From Amphiura filiformis (Eukaryota; Echinodermata; Ophiuroidea; Amphilepidida; Amphiuridae), in NCBI RefSeq assembly GCF_039555335.1, contig NC_092646.1:27333780-27397779 (forward strand): a stretch of 64,000 nucleotides of DNA, given 5' to 3'. A program made the position numbers and the translations under genes. Shown piece after piece: positions 32,242-42,960 of the stretch (position 1 is its first letter; each line of letters begins with the position of its first letter). The notes below the pieces were generated by a model. The model had not been told where the DNA came from. It saw nothing but the letters and a program-made list of their open reading frames with translations, and made no database searches.

Positions 32242-33270
32242 ATGCTCCTCGAAAACCGGAATTTCCAAACCATTAGTAATGGCGACACACTTCATGGCGC
32301 GCGGGCATGGTGTGATCAACGAGGTAGAAAGGATAGAGCGCCCTGCTCGTCGAATCTGTGAAGCCGGTGCTGTATAGATACACAAACAGGCGCGTAGCCA
32401 TCATTGTCAGTCCGAGGGGCAAACGTCTTTATCGTCCCTAAAACGTCGTTATCGTCCCTATTCTTTTTATCGCAATATCGCGTGTGCGTAGCACGCGAGT
32501 GTATTTGTTTTGTTAAATAACGAGCGTACGTAGCGCGTGAGCCGAAATTTTTTGGGTTAAATCTCCCTTCTCCCCCTTTTTTTTCTTCTCCCTCTTTCTT
32601 TCTTTTTTTTCCTTAATGATACGGCGACCTCCGAGATTTCCCACTCTTTCCCTTTTTCCTTCCCTTTTCTTCCCTCTCCTTCTCCCTTCCCTTCTCTTTC
32701 TCCCTCTCCTTCCCTTCTTTTTCTCTTTTCTCTTCTTTTTTTCGTCCCCATTTTATAAAGGCAAGCACGCCTGAATCTGGTATTTCATCGCTCCTGCCGA
32801 TTTGGTAAAGGTGCTCTTTTACCCCTTGAAGATTCCACATCCATCCTACCAATATCATGTTAAAAACCTGTAAGCACATCATGATTTATCACTAAATGGC
32901 GGACGAAAAATTGCTGAAAAATTGCTGGCATGGAGTGTACAGTACCAGGGGGAATCGATGCGTGTACGAAGTTGTGGTACTCGACAGTTTGTTTTCAAGC
33001 TCCTTATAGACCTATGTAGCGTACAAACCACAATAAATCAGCAAATCCACTCGGCTTCATAAGCGTCTGTTGTTTTTATATTCCCCGTCTCTGAAATCAA
33101 TGACGTAATCAAAATCTACTCAATATTCATATTTTCGAACGTTGTTTGCTCCAGTCCAGGCCCTGTTCCAGTCCTCAATACAACACAGTGAAGCGGCCGT
33201 GCGTGAGTACCGGTATTCGAGGCCTGGAGGATCTAGCCTAAGTGCAATCGGGGAGTGCAAGCGTATAGTA
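32242..33270. repeat. 1-kb module between arrays, copy 2
   Basis: Tandem duplicate of 30491-31506. The main difference lies in the pyrimidine tract, where 32615-32653 replaces native sequence. Confidence 0.85.
32615..32653 (+). other. Probable Illumina P5 adapter sequence in the assembly
   Basis: Starting at 32615, 22 of 23 bases match the start of the synthetic Illumina P5 adapter (AATGATACGGCGACC, one mismatch, then CCGAGAT), and ACTCTTTCCCT at the right also matches. The duplicate module (30491-31506) has only plain pyrimidine tract here. This is best explained as sequencing or polishing contamination, not biology. Confidence 0.8.
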
Positions 33271-34012
33271 TTCGATTGTCATAGTTTTTTTTGATAAACC
33301 AGGTTAATCAAAAACTATGACAATCGAATTCGAAAAACCTGGTTTTTCGATTGAAAAACCTGGTTTTTCGATTGAAAAACCAGGTTTTTCAAAAAACTAT
33401 GACAATCGAATTGAAAAACCAAGTTTATCGGCGAAAAACCAGGTTTCTCGGTCGATAAACCTGGTTTTTCAAAAACTATGACAATCGAATTTGAAAAACC
33501 TGGTTTTTCGATTGAAAAACCAGGTTTATCAAAAAAACTATGACAATCGAATTGAAAAACCAAGTTTATCGGCGAAAAACCAGGAATCTCGGTCGATAAA
33601 CCTGGTTTTTCAAAAACTATGACAATCGAATTCGAAAACCTGGTTTTTGATTGAAAACCAGGTTTATCAATAAAAACTATGACAATCGAATTGAAAAACC
33701 AAGTTTATCAGTGAAAACCAGGTTTCTCGGCCGATAAACCTGGTTTCTCAAAAACTATGACAATCAAATTCGAAAACCTGGTTTTCGATTGAAAAACCAG
33801 GTTTATCAAATCGAAAACCAAGTTTATCGATTGGATTGTCATAGTTTTGATAAACCTGGTTTATCAGCCGAAAACCAAGTTTATCAAAAACTCTTACAAT
33901 CGAATTGATAAACCTGGTTTTTCGATTTGAAAAACCTGGTTTTTCGATCAAAAAACCAGGTTTTTCGATTGAACCAGGTTTATCGACGAAAAACCAGGTT
34001 TTTCTGTTCTAT
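33271..34012. repeat. AAACCTGGTTT array 3
   Basis: As the other arrays. The last ~250 bp are more diverged and orientation reverses towards the right border. Confidence 0.88.
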
Positions 34013-34039
34013 TGTGCAATATACTTGCCATATGATAGT

Positions 34040-34450
34040 GCAACCTACATCAAATTAAAGCATTGTATTTTCACGTTTTACACATTTTCCGCCCAATTGG
34101 ACGACTTATTTTTACAATTTCTTTATTAGTGCTACGAGAGCGCAACCTACATTAAATTAAAGCTTGTGAATTGAAATTTCAGTTTTTACACATTCTCCGC
34201 CCAATTGGTTGACTTTTAACAATTTCTTTAATTTAAGTTATACGAGAGGGCAACCTATATCAAATTAAAGCTTGAGACTTGTACTTTCACGTTTTACATA
34301 TTTTTTGCCCAATTGTGCGACTTTTTACAATTTCTTTATTACGAGAGCACAACCTACATTAAATTAAAGCTTGTGAATTGGACTTCAGTTTTTTTACATT
34401 TTCCACCCAGTTGGGCGACTTTTTACAATTTCTTTATTTTAAGTCCTCAG
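34040..34450. repeat. ~120-bp tandem repeat, ~3.5 copies
   Basis: Units share CAACCTACAT(C/T)AAATTAAAGC, a TTTTACACATTTTCCGCCCA block or variant, and TTTACAATTTCTTTA. A related single unit lies at about 29630-29690 on the other side of the composite satellite. Confidence 0.75.
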
Positions 34451-34793
34451 CAAATAGACTATGTTTGTGTTCACGGATTATATGCGGGTATAGCCGTATT
34501 TGTGGACAAATATAAGGTCCTCTAGTTTGTACTGTTCTTCTGTGTACTGTTCAGTACTAAATATTGCGCCTTTCACACATATTTTTAATTAATTATGAGG
34601 AATTGCAATTAGAGAGTCCTCAACTTTGGCAAATTAATAACTTAATAGTTATGAAGAATGCAACAATTACAGACTCCTCAACTTGACCACCACCACCCAA
34701 AAAAAGAAGCAGAAACATTTCTGTGTCTACGTGTTTCTTATGACGTATATTTTGAGTTCCATAGCTTTTATAATAGCAATGTGTAGTTGTACT

Positions 34794-35182
34794 TTATGTA
34801 GGTTTGGTAATGAAGAAGCACACGTGTTCTGCTTGAAAGAACCAATCATTACCACGCTGAACAGAACAATCTTTGATACACGCCAATACTTGTTGAAAAA
34901 GATCTTTTGGCTGGTCTCTTAATTTTATCGGATATGTCACAAAATCAATCGCTTGATTACGCTCTTCACTTTCTTCCTCATCAAAGCAATGTGTAATCTT
35001 GTAAAGACACACATACGCATCTATGAGATATGGGAGTTGTAATTGACGCAGTGCATCGTGTACATGGGCCGAGTTCCGGTGATGTCTTGGGGGAGATGTG
35101 GTCCCTGATGACCCATCCTGTGATGAGGTCACAGGTCTAAGATAGGGGAATGCTCTCCACAGCTTTCCAAAACCAGCGTATT
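34794..35182 (-). CDS. HNMT: HNMT-like gene, coding exon 3 (terminal)
   Basis: 389 nt including TAA. The acceptor is the pyrimidine run ending TTTTTTTCAG at 35183. It starts E-YAGFGKLWRAFPYL, corresponding to the GWDKLW region of HNMT. It includes a Ser/Gly/Pro-rich insertion (SSQDGSSGTTSPPRHHRNSA) that looks lineage-specific, and ends in HVCFFITKPT. Confidence 0.86.
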
Positions 35183-38100
35183 CTGAAAAAAAGAAAAGAA
35201 GAGGATGAGAAGAAGAAGAAGAAGAAGTTCAAAGAATACGAATCAGAAGAGGAGGAGGAGGAAGAAGAAGAGATGGAGGAGAAGAATAATGAAGGAAAAC
35301 CCGTATTACTTGTAATTTTGTAATACATGTACACTGTGACTACACTCACCCCATCACACCTCGGGGTCGTGGGTAAAATAAAACGACGCGTGTATGATAT
35401 TTGAACTACAAGAAAATCATACGTAGCCATTAACCTCCAATCTAAAGAATCCGTGGCACCATATCATCAGATTTATACGTGGGCAAATACAAATCTGGTG
35501 TCATTTTCAAGCTACTTTGTTCATCTTTACAGATAAAAAAAAATCTTTAAAAAGAAGTTATTTTTATCTTCTCAGTTTATTTGGGGAACGGTTTTTTGTA
35601 ATACATGAAACGTTTACGGAAAGTGAAAGAGAAGTATGGGGATATTGTTGAAACAGGGAGGTGATTTACATTGGGCTATTCCACTTAAAACCCACACTAC
35701 CCCTGTGGAAGATTTAGTTAAAGTCTTCCACAGAGGGAGTATAAGTTGTGAATAGAATAGACAATTGGGTAACTTCCATTTGAAATACTCACTCCAGTTG
35801 TGGATGATATAGGTAAAGCCATAATACAGGGGGAGTATGGGTTTCAAATTGATTAGCTCTGACCAATTACATTTGACAAACATACTCCCACTGTGGAAGA
35901 TATTTCCAAAATCTTCCACAGGGGTAGTGTGGATTTCAACTGGAATAGCCCATTTTCTCTCTTTCATCAACTCACCTGCAGTAATTGTTACTAACAGAAT
36001 TCCACCTGGTACCAGCATATCGTGAAGACTTTGTAGTGCTTCATTTAGATTTTGTGCAAAGTACAGAGAATTACATGCACTTATGAAGTGGTACTTATGA
36101 CTGTTTTCTTGCTGATTTTCCACAAAGTCGTCGAACTTATGATTTTGCCAATCGAATGTAATGTCCGGCGCATGCTCCTTGATTTTGGCCTGATACTTGA
36201 CGAGTGAAATTGCACAGGGTTCCACGACGCAGGTATGAATCTTTGGAAACTTGATCAGCAACTTATTCAAAAACATGAGTTCAATTTCACCTGTAAACAA
36301 ATATTCAGATACAGATTTTATCAAATGAAGACTGGATGTTGAAGACACGCCACAACATGATGTAGGGAGGCAATAGACTGCAAAAGCGTAGCGGATTTGT
36401 GGGGGAGAGGGCACCGAGTCTGATTGACGTGGTACCGGTTGTCTTTCAATGTGATGTCATATTTTAATTTCTATCCAATACTATTGGGGGTACATGTCCG
36501 TTAAAGCCATATTATAACATTTCCATAAGAAATAGAATTGTATTGTTTTGGTATAAAATGTTAGTTTTTACTGTCAGATATGTCCTCTTTTAATTTGGGC
36601 CCAAACAGACGGGGCAATACAAAGAAAACCAGCGCATATGTCGCCAATGGGAGCCACTCATTCGAGCGTGAGTCGTGTCGGCTCTTTTGATAATTATGTA
36701 TCGACTGCCCGCACGCCATGTACGTACTGTGTTATGCACATCGTGTACGCGTTCGACTAATATTTCCATCGTAATAATAAAACGACGGTTCCTGCGGTTT
36801 ATTGAAAATATCGAATTTCGACAAAACTACAGCACCTAAAGTCTTGATTTTTGCAGGGTATGTTAGTTTACTAAAGCACGTAAAAAACCCAGAATTTTGA
36901 AAAATATTGAGGGCATCCTCATCAGCAAATGTTATAATATAGCTTTAAAGGGCCATTATATGCTCCACAAATTCGACGAAGAATATTCGTTCAACAAGTA
37001 TTCGTTATTCAATCTATTTCAATTCATTTGTATCTTATAAAAAAATAGGCCTACTTGTTGATGGAAAATCAATTATATTTGATGTCGAATGTCTGGTGTC
37101 TGGTTCACGATGGTAGAACTTGAGAAGCAAGCAGTTGAGTTGGAGAGGTGCAGTCACACCTTTGGTCTCCATATTAACGCAGCCAAAACCCATGTTATGA
37201 CCCATGGTAGCAAAGAGACAATCTCCCTGGGTGGAAAGCCAATCAAGCAGGTTGAAAGGTTCAAATACCTTGGCTCAATGGTAGGGTGTGATGGCGACTC
37301 TACACCGGAGATCAATGCTCGACTAGCACTTGCCAGAGATGCCACCAGCCAATTAATAGGATTATGGAAGGCTAAAGCGATCAGCCTGAAGCTGAAGAAA
37401 CAAATGGTGAGATCACTTGTCTGGAGTATACCCTGTATGGTGAAGAAAGTTGGACCCTAAAACAACGTTGATATCAAGAAGATAGAGTCGTTTGAGCTGT
37501 GGGTATGGCGCAGAATGCTTCAGGTCAGTTGGAAAGATAGGAAAACCAATGCATGGATCCGTCAGAAAGTGGGTATCACAGAGAAACAAGGTCTGCTCAG
37601 TCAGCTGAAGAAAAGAAATATAGGCCTATCCCTGTATGGTCATTGGAAGCGGCGTCCAGATAGTATTGTTCAGATAACGATAGAAGGAGAAGTAAAAGGA
37701 AAAGCCAGGCCAGGTCGAAGGAAAACAGGATGGATTGATAACATCAGAATGTGGACTAATGGTGGAATGGCTGTGGCAAGAGAGAAAGCACGCAAGAGAA
37801 TGCCAACGGTTCTATGAGGACTATGGCAACGCAGCAGCAGCAGCAGTCTGGTGGAAATATATTATCAATCAAATGTTCGCCATGTTCGTTAGAAGTTAAA
37901 CGTGACTGGATATAGAATGGGAAGATATAAATAAAGAAGACATGTTACATCGAATATCCTACGTCGAATAAAAAGTCCCCGTAAAAAGTATACAGTGGGC
38001 CTTCGGCCCCGTATCCATAGGTTGTTCCCTTGTGGCGTGTGCCCTTGTTCCGTGTTCACTTGTTCCCAGGTGACCTGCCACACAGACAACCTATGGATAC

Positions 38101-41100
38101 GGGCACTAAGCAAAAAGGACAAAGGTTCGTTGTCTGTGTGGCAGGTCACATGGGAACAAGTGAACACGGAACCATAATGTTGAGGATTCTAATCCCACTC
38201 TCCGTGATAAAATTTATATTCTTACCTATCATTGAATTCTATCATCCTTTGTGTGTCACATACAGGCCTGTTTCATATGGCTTTCTGATTCTTAACCCTC
38301 GAATAGAGGATATCCGTGTTCTATAAGCTGCATATTCTATCAGCGACTGCTATACCTTGTTTAGGATTTTCAAAAGAAGTATCTGCATGTGCAACCATGA
38401 CTAGCCATGACTACTGTCTGTCCAATTAACTTAGACACCCGGGTTTTATGATTTATTTCACAAAGTTTTCACTTTGGCAAAAAGTCATGAAAGAAAAGTT
38501 GCTAAACACTGTCAGACTTAACAGAAATTTTTAGTAAAGCTATGAAAAAAATATGTTTCTTTGTCTACTTTTATTCAATTTGAACCGATTTACAGCAAGA
38601 TATCTGGGTCCAGGCGAATATTCCTAATGACTTGAAACTTTTGATGAGATAATTTATTTACAGTAAGGGGTGTTTGAACATTGTAATCATGCATATTGAT
38701 CAGTGATACCACCCTTTTTTCTTTGTTCCTTATCATCGATGCAATAATAACAGATGCTTTTACTAATTCACAATAACTCAAAAGATGTCACAGTTGGTGC
38801 ATTATAACAAATGATAGGGCAAGTTAATATGCGTCTGGAGTGTATTGTGGATTATACTCCTCACCAAAGAGCTTTTAATAGAAATAGAGTCGCAATAGAT
38901 TATATAATCTTTTGTTCTTTTGATGCCGATTAGAAGTTGCGACAGGCTATTCATAAAAGTGGTACCATTGTTTCGAAGAAAGGGGTTCCGCCATTAAATT
39001 GGTCACTGATCCGGCATCATATTAACGCTCTACACAACAGGCGGGTATCAATAAGTGACCACACTACAGTCATGTGTAAGGGCAGTCATGTGTAAAGTGG
39101 TACCATTGTACTCATGTATCACAAATGTGTGCTTGTGTGGGTCTGAAGACTATAAGGAGGCTTTAGCTGTCGATGCAATCATCTTTACCACCCACCTGAC
39201 GATAGGCGTTTCATTTAAATAAATTGAATGCTCTTGGTGATCGATTACACATTAGAATGTATGAAGGCTGCCATGTCCAGTCCATATATCTGTATTACAC
39301 TATAATGGTAATCGCTATACGTATACATGTAAATATAAGTATAGGCCTATAAAGGTTGTTTTTAAGAAATTTCCATTTTAATTTAATGTAATTTAATTTT
39401 ATTTTATTTTAAGAAGGAGATTGGTATAGTGGCGTGCCCAAAGAGGGTAGGGGGTTGGTAATGAGCAGATTCACCTCTGTAAGAAGTCTTGGGAGGGGAG
39501 GAGGGAGGAAGAAGGGAGGAGGGGATATGGAGAATGGGAGAGGGCTGGAGGAAGGCAGAAATAAAAAGATATAATAAAGACAAGTAGATAAATAGAACTA
39601 TAAGAATATGATGGGAATGAGAGAGGGAGGGTGAGAGGGGACAATGAGAGCGAGGGAGTGATAAAGACAGTGTAGGTCTAGGAAAGAATAAGTACAGAGA
39701 AGGAAAAAGAAAGGAATGATGAATACATTTAATAATAATTATTAGGCCTATATAATAACTAAACGCATAACAGCACTGGGCAGCCATTCGACGATGTCAA
39801 TGCCTTTATTCGTTACGTAATTAAAACGCCCAGTCAGCTGTATTTCACACCTACCAAACACAACTCACCCAATTTCGCAAACTGGACGTCGAATGTACAC
39901 TCTCATGAATATTGATTGGCAACATTTTCCAATATGTCAGCGTTCTAATAGGAAACAATAGAACAATAGACCCTGCAGAGCGTTGCTCCTCACCAATAAC
40001 ATCAAAACATTCATAGGGCATACAATTTGTATTTATTATAGAATTGGTCCAAGCCACAAGCATGCACAGAAGAAGATTCAAATACCACGCCGAATTGTTG
40101 TAATTGGCTGAGGGACAGCTGAGATCACTGAGTTAATACACTAAGAATAAATAAGCCAATAAGAAACACTGTCTGTATTTTATGAACTGAATTATATTGA
40201 ACAAATGTTTTTGGCGAGGAGTGTAATTAATTTACTATTCATCCATTTACTATCCAAAATCACCATACTTACAAATCTGTATAATGTGACCTTCCAAAAT
40301 AATGGTACCCAACTTCTACCGGATTATTTTTAAAGTGTTGAGAAAAACCTTCCAATTTCAATAGAATTTCAGGTAAACTCTCACTCTATGCTTTGGAAAC
40401 ACAAAAATCCCGTTAGGTCTCAGCAAATGTTAACACTTTTCTTTCATGACTTTCTTTGAAAGTGGATATTTTTTCAAGTAATAAATACTGGGTATCTAAG
40501 TTAATTGGACAGACAGTAGCTCAACATAGCCCGTCAAAGTCATACAGGTAATTCCGAGGTCGTGCATTGAATTGGTTTGAATGAGGAATACTACGGGAAC
40601 CAGCGCCTTTTGTTAAAAGTCTCCCATGAGTAACGTGGAGAACCTCTATTATAATAGGCCTACTTAGTACTCTGGCATTGTTTTGGGAGAAGAACTAGGG
40701 GGGGGGGGTACCTCAGAATAATTATAATCTAAGATGGAATTAAAAATACTAATTTGCGTCTGACGTCAGGGCAAAGGCGATACGTGATTGGTTGCTGACC
40801 TGTTGCTGACCAGTTTGATGACCGTCATACGCACACTAGTCTGTTTAATTCGGTCTCGAATTACAGTTCTAGGATCGCAAAGATTCTCATCTATCAGGCC
40901 AGTTCTTTAACCTCAATAGACGTGTTAATTCATAAATTGAACTTCCAATGTCTTGGGTACAAAACTCATTCTCCGCAACTTGAGGTCAAAATTTGAGCAA
41001 TGGTTGCTAAGTGGAAGTTAATGAACGGTGGCATTGAAGATGCGATCATTGTGGCTCACAGTGCTGGAATATACCACAACTTTTTTTTTCAAAGACACTT

Positions 41101-41528
41101 CAGTCATATTATCAAGAAAAGTTCATAATTATAGACATACCAGCCGTCTACCAACCTGTCATCCTGTCATGTGACTCTGACGTCATATCTAAGTCACATG
41201 ACCAAAATCCCGCTCCAGTTATGCATATCAAAGACAGCAATATCATGGAAACTGCTGTCCAACATTGATATAAAATTTGATCAATTGTTGAATATCTTTG
41301 TAACTTACCACTCCCACTCCCAACACCTAAAACTCGTAGCGGTTTATCATCAGTTCTGTCACCTATATTTGCTACCAGTTTCTCCACGATGTGCCCACAG
41401 AATGTCTCATCAATCCATGTTTGCGCAGCTTCGAAATAGCCACCTGTCCCCGAGTAGTCACTGAATTGTTTTTGTGAGTGATCCTGTAAAATTGGCCTAG
41501 GCGTTGATGATATATCTGAGTCGACCAT
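34794..41528 (-). CDS. HNMT: Histamine N-methyltransferase-like protein, three coding exons
   Basis: A SAM-dependent small-molecule methyltransferase of the HNMT family, expected in the cytosol. HNMT methylates the imidazole ring of histamine and so inactivates it. Coding exons, all minus: 41309-41528, 35976-36290, 34794-35182, giving 307 residues (human HNMT has 292). Motifs: SDYSG..YFEAAQTW near the N-terminus (residues 23-38); SAM-binding VLGVGSGSGEIEL (66-78), split by intron 1 within Gly74; VVEPCAISLVKYQAK (95-109), matching the VVEPSA..KY block whose Glu contacts SAM; a hydrophobic LVPGGILLVTITA strand before intron 2; C-terminal VCFFITKP. Identity to HNMT is clear at family level. The histamine-binding Glu cannot be placed with certainty, so a different amine substrate is possible in this lineage. 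A 5' untranslated exon is likely, because an acceptor (TTTTCTTTAAAG) precedes the ATG by 15 nt. Confidence 0.88.
35195..35285. repeat. GAA/GAG-rich purine tract in HNMT intron 2
   Basis: Runs of GAAGAAGAAG and GAGGAGGAGG lie directly upstream of the exon 3 acceptor. On the transcript this is a long pyrimidine tract. Confidence 0.8.
35672..35952. mobile_element. 281-bp palindromic MITE next to HNMT exon 2
   Basis: Inverted ends TGGGCTATTCCACTT and CAACTGGAATAGCCCA, followed by CCCCTGTGGAAGAT / ATCTTCCACAGGGG. Short internal inverted copies of the CTCCCACTGTGGAAG type suggest repeated folding units. It ends 23 nt from the exon 2 donor. Confidence 0.8.
35976..36290 (-). CDS. HNMT: HNMT-like gene, coding exon 2
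   Basis: 315 nt, phase 1 to 1; acceptor TTTGTTTACAG, donor GTGAGTT. Encodes EIELMFLNKLL, VVEPCAISLVKY, FDWQNHKFDDF and the central SAM-fold strand. The open frame beyond both ends is intronic. Confidence 0.88.
36495..36876. repeat. Dispersed repeat in HNMT intron 1
   Basis: Inverted copy of 20801-21228 with the same boundaries and a few short indels. Contains a GAGCCACTCATTCGAGCGTG block. Confidence 0.75.
37089..37817 (+). pseudogene. Non-LTR retrotransposon reverse-transcriptase C-terminal fragment
   Basis: Plus-strand frames read LHINAAKTHVMTHG, VERFKYLGSMVGCDGDSTPE, then after a frameshift near 37450 KIESFELWVWRRMLQVSW and a GRPGRRKTGWIDNIR-like end. These are post-palm blocks of RTE/I-like LINEs. 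5'-truncated, frameshifted, inactive; opposite in strand to the host HNMT-like gene. Confidence 0.8.
37866..37982. repeat. ~105-bp dispersed repeat, copy 1
   Basis: Same orientation as 57568-57675. Shared TTCGTTAGAA, GATATGTTACATC-type and AATAAAAAGTC blocks. Confidence 0.65.
37995..38180. repeat. Nested palindrome
   Basis: CGTATCCATAGGTTGT pairs with ACAACCTATGGATACG (38087-38103). The longer arm TTCCGTGTTCACTTGTTCCC pairs with GGGAACAAGTGAACACGGAA near 38150-38170, so two alternative hairpins share sequence. Confidence 0.8.
39470..39700. repeat. Purine-rich low-complexity tract
   Basis: Strong strand asymmetry of A/G with GGGAGG and GAGAGGGAGGG units. The Ser/Leu/Pro-rich opposite frame is a by-product. 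Confidence 0.75.
39875..39985. repeat. Dispersed repeat, copy 2
   Basis: Matches window positions 1-114. Confidence 0.75.
40731..40865. mobile_element. TIR MITE, diverged third copy
   Basis: Inverted relative to 25191-25356. Shares TTTGCGTCTGACGTCAGGGC and ACACTAGTCTGTTTAATTC-type ends, with an internal duplication TTGCTGACCTGTTGCTGACC. Confidence 0.75.
41309..41528 (-). CDS. HNMT: HNMT-like gene, coding exon 1
   Basis: 73 codons plus one base, starting MVDSDISSTPRPILQ. The donor GTAAGT splits the Gly-rich SAM motif. Confidence 0.87.
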
Positions 41529-42180
41529 GCTAATGGAACCAATCTTTAAAGAAAAGAGAAGAAAAATGGAACAAAGTTATCGAGTCATTATACCAACACC
41601 ATTTACAGATTGTACATGTATTTGCAGCACATTCATTAGTGTTGTGCTTTGTACACCACGACTGAAAGTTTGAAAGTCTACTGAAGTCTATTCACCCATA
41701 ACTTAGTTAACGGTGCAGCGCCGCGCTTTATATTAGTACTGGTACACGAGGAATGATTTTTGAAAGGTTGTATCGCAAAAGGGATCTTAAGGTTGACATT
41801 GCTATAAATAACGAATTTCAGCCGACATTCGCGCCTCCTTGCCAGTTCCAGCCATGATATTGTTCGGAACATTTTCTGAACAGATTTGTAATGTTGAGCT
41901 CCTATTCTATTGTTTTTATCAACACAACCAAGAGTCATTCAAATTCGGCTCCCCCGGGACGCCGATATATTTTGCATAACGCTAATTTTTACCGGGACTA
42001 TAAAATGCGGAAGGATTTAGTGTAGTGCACATAGACAATATATTTACTAGGATGACAGCATTTAACAAAAACGAGGTGTTAAAAGACGTTGTTGTTACAT
42101 ATTTGGGTTTTATTTTAATGAAAAAGTACAAAAACAAAATGTTTTGTAACAATTAACTAGCAGTTTGTTTTAAAACATCC
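41529..42180. other. Upstream region of the HNMT-like gene
   Basis: An acceptor-like AG at 41544-41545 suggests a 5' untranslated exon further upstream, but no donor or promoter could be chosen. The frame 41678-41938 has no recognisable product. Confidence 0.4.
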
Positions 42181-42290
42181 GCTGCACTACAAACAGGTTG
42201 CACTCATCACCTGTGTATGTCTGCAATCATAGATTGAATACAATACCGGTCTTTTCAAAGATACTAATCTTACAGGTGCGAGTGATCAGC
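42181..42290. repeat. Dispersed repeat family member
   Basis: GCACTACAAACAGGTTGCAC, ATAGATTGAATACAATACCG and TTACAGGTGCGAGTGATCAG blocks are shared with about 43655-43770 and, more weakly, 9500-9615. Confidence 0.7.
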
Positions 42291-42778
42291 ATGATATGGT
42301 TGAATCCCTCATTTCAAATTATAAGTTTTGGTTTCTCTTTTGTTCAGAAACCAAACACCAAGGGATTAAAAAGTAGAGCAGATCTGATCTGCAATCATAA
42401 CACTATTGTGCTGGGAGTTCACAGTATAAGGTACCGGTATATAACCATAAATATATAATGCCCTATTGTGCTAACATAATTATTATCGGATATCTATCAC
42501 TGCGGGCGGTAGTTGATGATGCTCTTTGAAATCTGATTTAGTCTTACTTCAGATAAGTCTGTCGTAGGTGGCATAATTTCATGTCACTGTATAATTACAC
42601 CCCGAGTTCTAGGTCTAGAAATCATGCGCGTATATTGAGGGGGGGGGGGTTTGTTTGTTTGTATGAAACATAAATGATGCATGATGATGGAGATGATTTG
42701 ATTATGAATTAGTTTATTTTCTCCGGTAAGCACAACCCATACCTCTTATCTAGGCTCACTTCTCCCCCACCTATATAA

Positions 42779-42960
42779 CCTCCTCTTCCCAAAGTGTTTC
42801 CTTCTCCCCCCTCCTCTCCTCCCCCTACATTCGATATCTCCTCTATCTCGAGCTCTCCTCCCCTTGCCTTTCCACTTCCAATGTTCTCTCCCATCTCTCC
42901 CCTTATACATCCCCCTTACACACCCTCTTCCCCACTCTCTCTTTCTCTTCTCGTGTTTAT
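42779..42960. repeat. Pyrimidine-rich low-complexity tract
   Basis: CTCC/CCTCTT-rich over about 180 bp. Overlapping Ser/Pro and Arg/Gly frames are by-products. Confidence 0.75.

Larger units (their letters stand above)
29701..34040. mobile_element. Composite hairpin satellite bounded by inverted ends
   Basis: Structure: array (29735-30490), module (30491-31506), array (31507-32241), module (32242-33270), array (33271-34012). The outer borders are inverted repeats: TATGGCAAGTATATTGCACA at about 29708 and its complement at about 34012-34032, each running into the array. The arrays consist of AAACCTGGTTT / AAACCAGGTTT palindromes (several dozen, counted by eye) separated by AACTATGACAATCGAAT spacers. 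No transposase or known domain was seen. It does not match any element family I recognise. Confidence 0.75.
38414..40516. mobile_element. 2.1-kb TIR element in HNMT intron 1
   Basis: Inverted ends: CTGTCTGTCCAATTAACTTA at the left, TAAGTTAATTGGACAGACAG at the right, with recognisable similarity continuing for about 120 bp (AAAGTCATGAAAGAAAAGT block). TA flanks both ends, as in Tc1/mariner-type insertions. No transposase domain was recognised. Contains the repeat at 39875-39985 and a purine-rich tract at 39470-39700. Confidence 0.75.

Noticed and set aside
29896-33951. Several overlapping open frames with repeated KPGFS and NQVY peptides
   Set aside because: They follow the AAACCTGGTTT array in every frame and strand and end whenever unit length changes; there is no start context, intron or domain.
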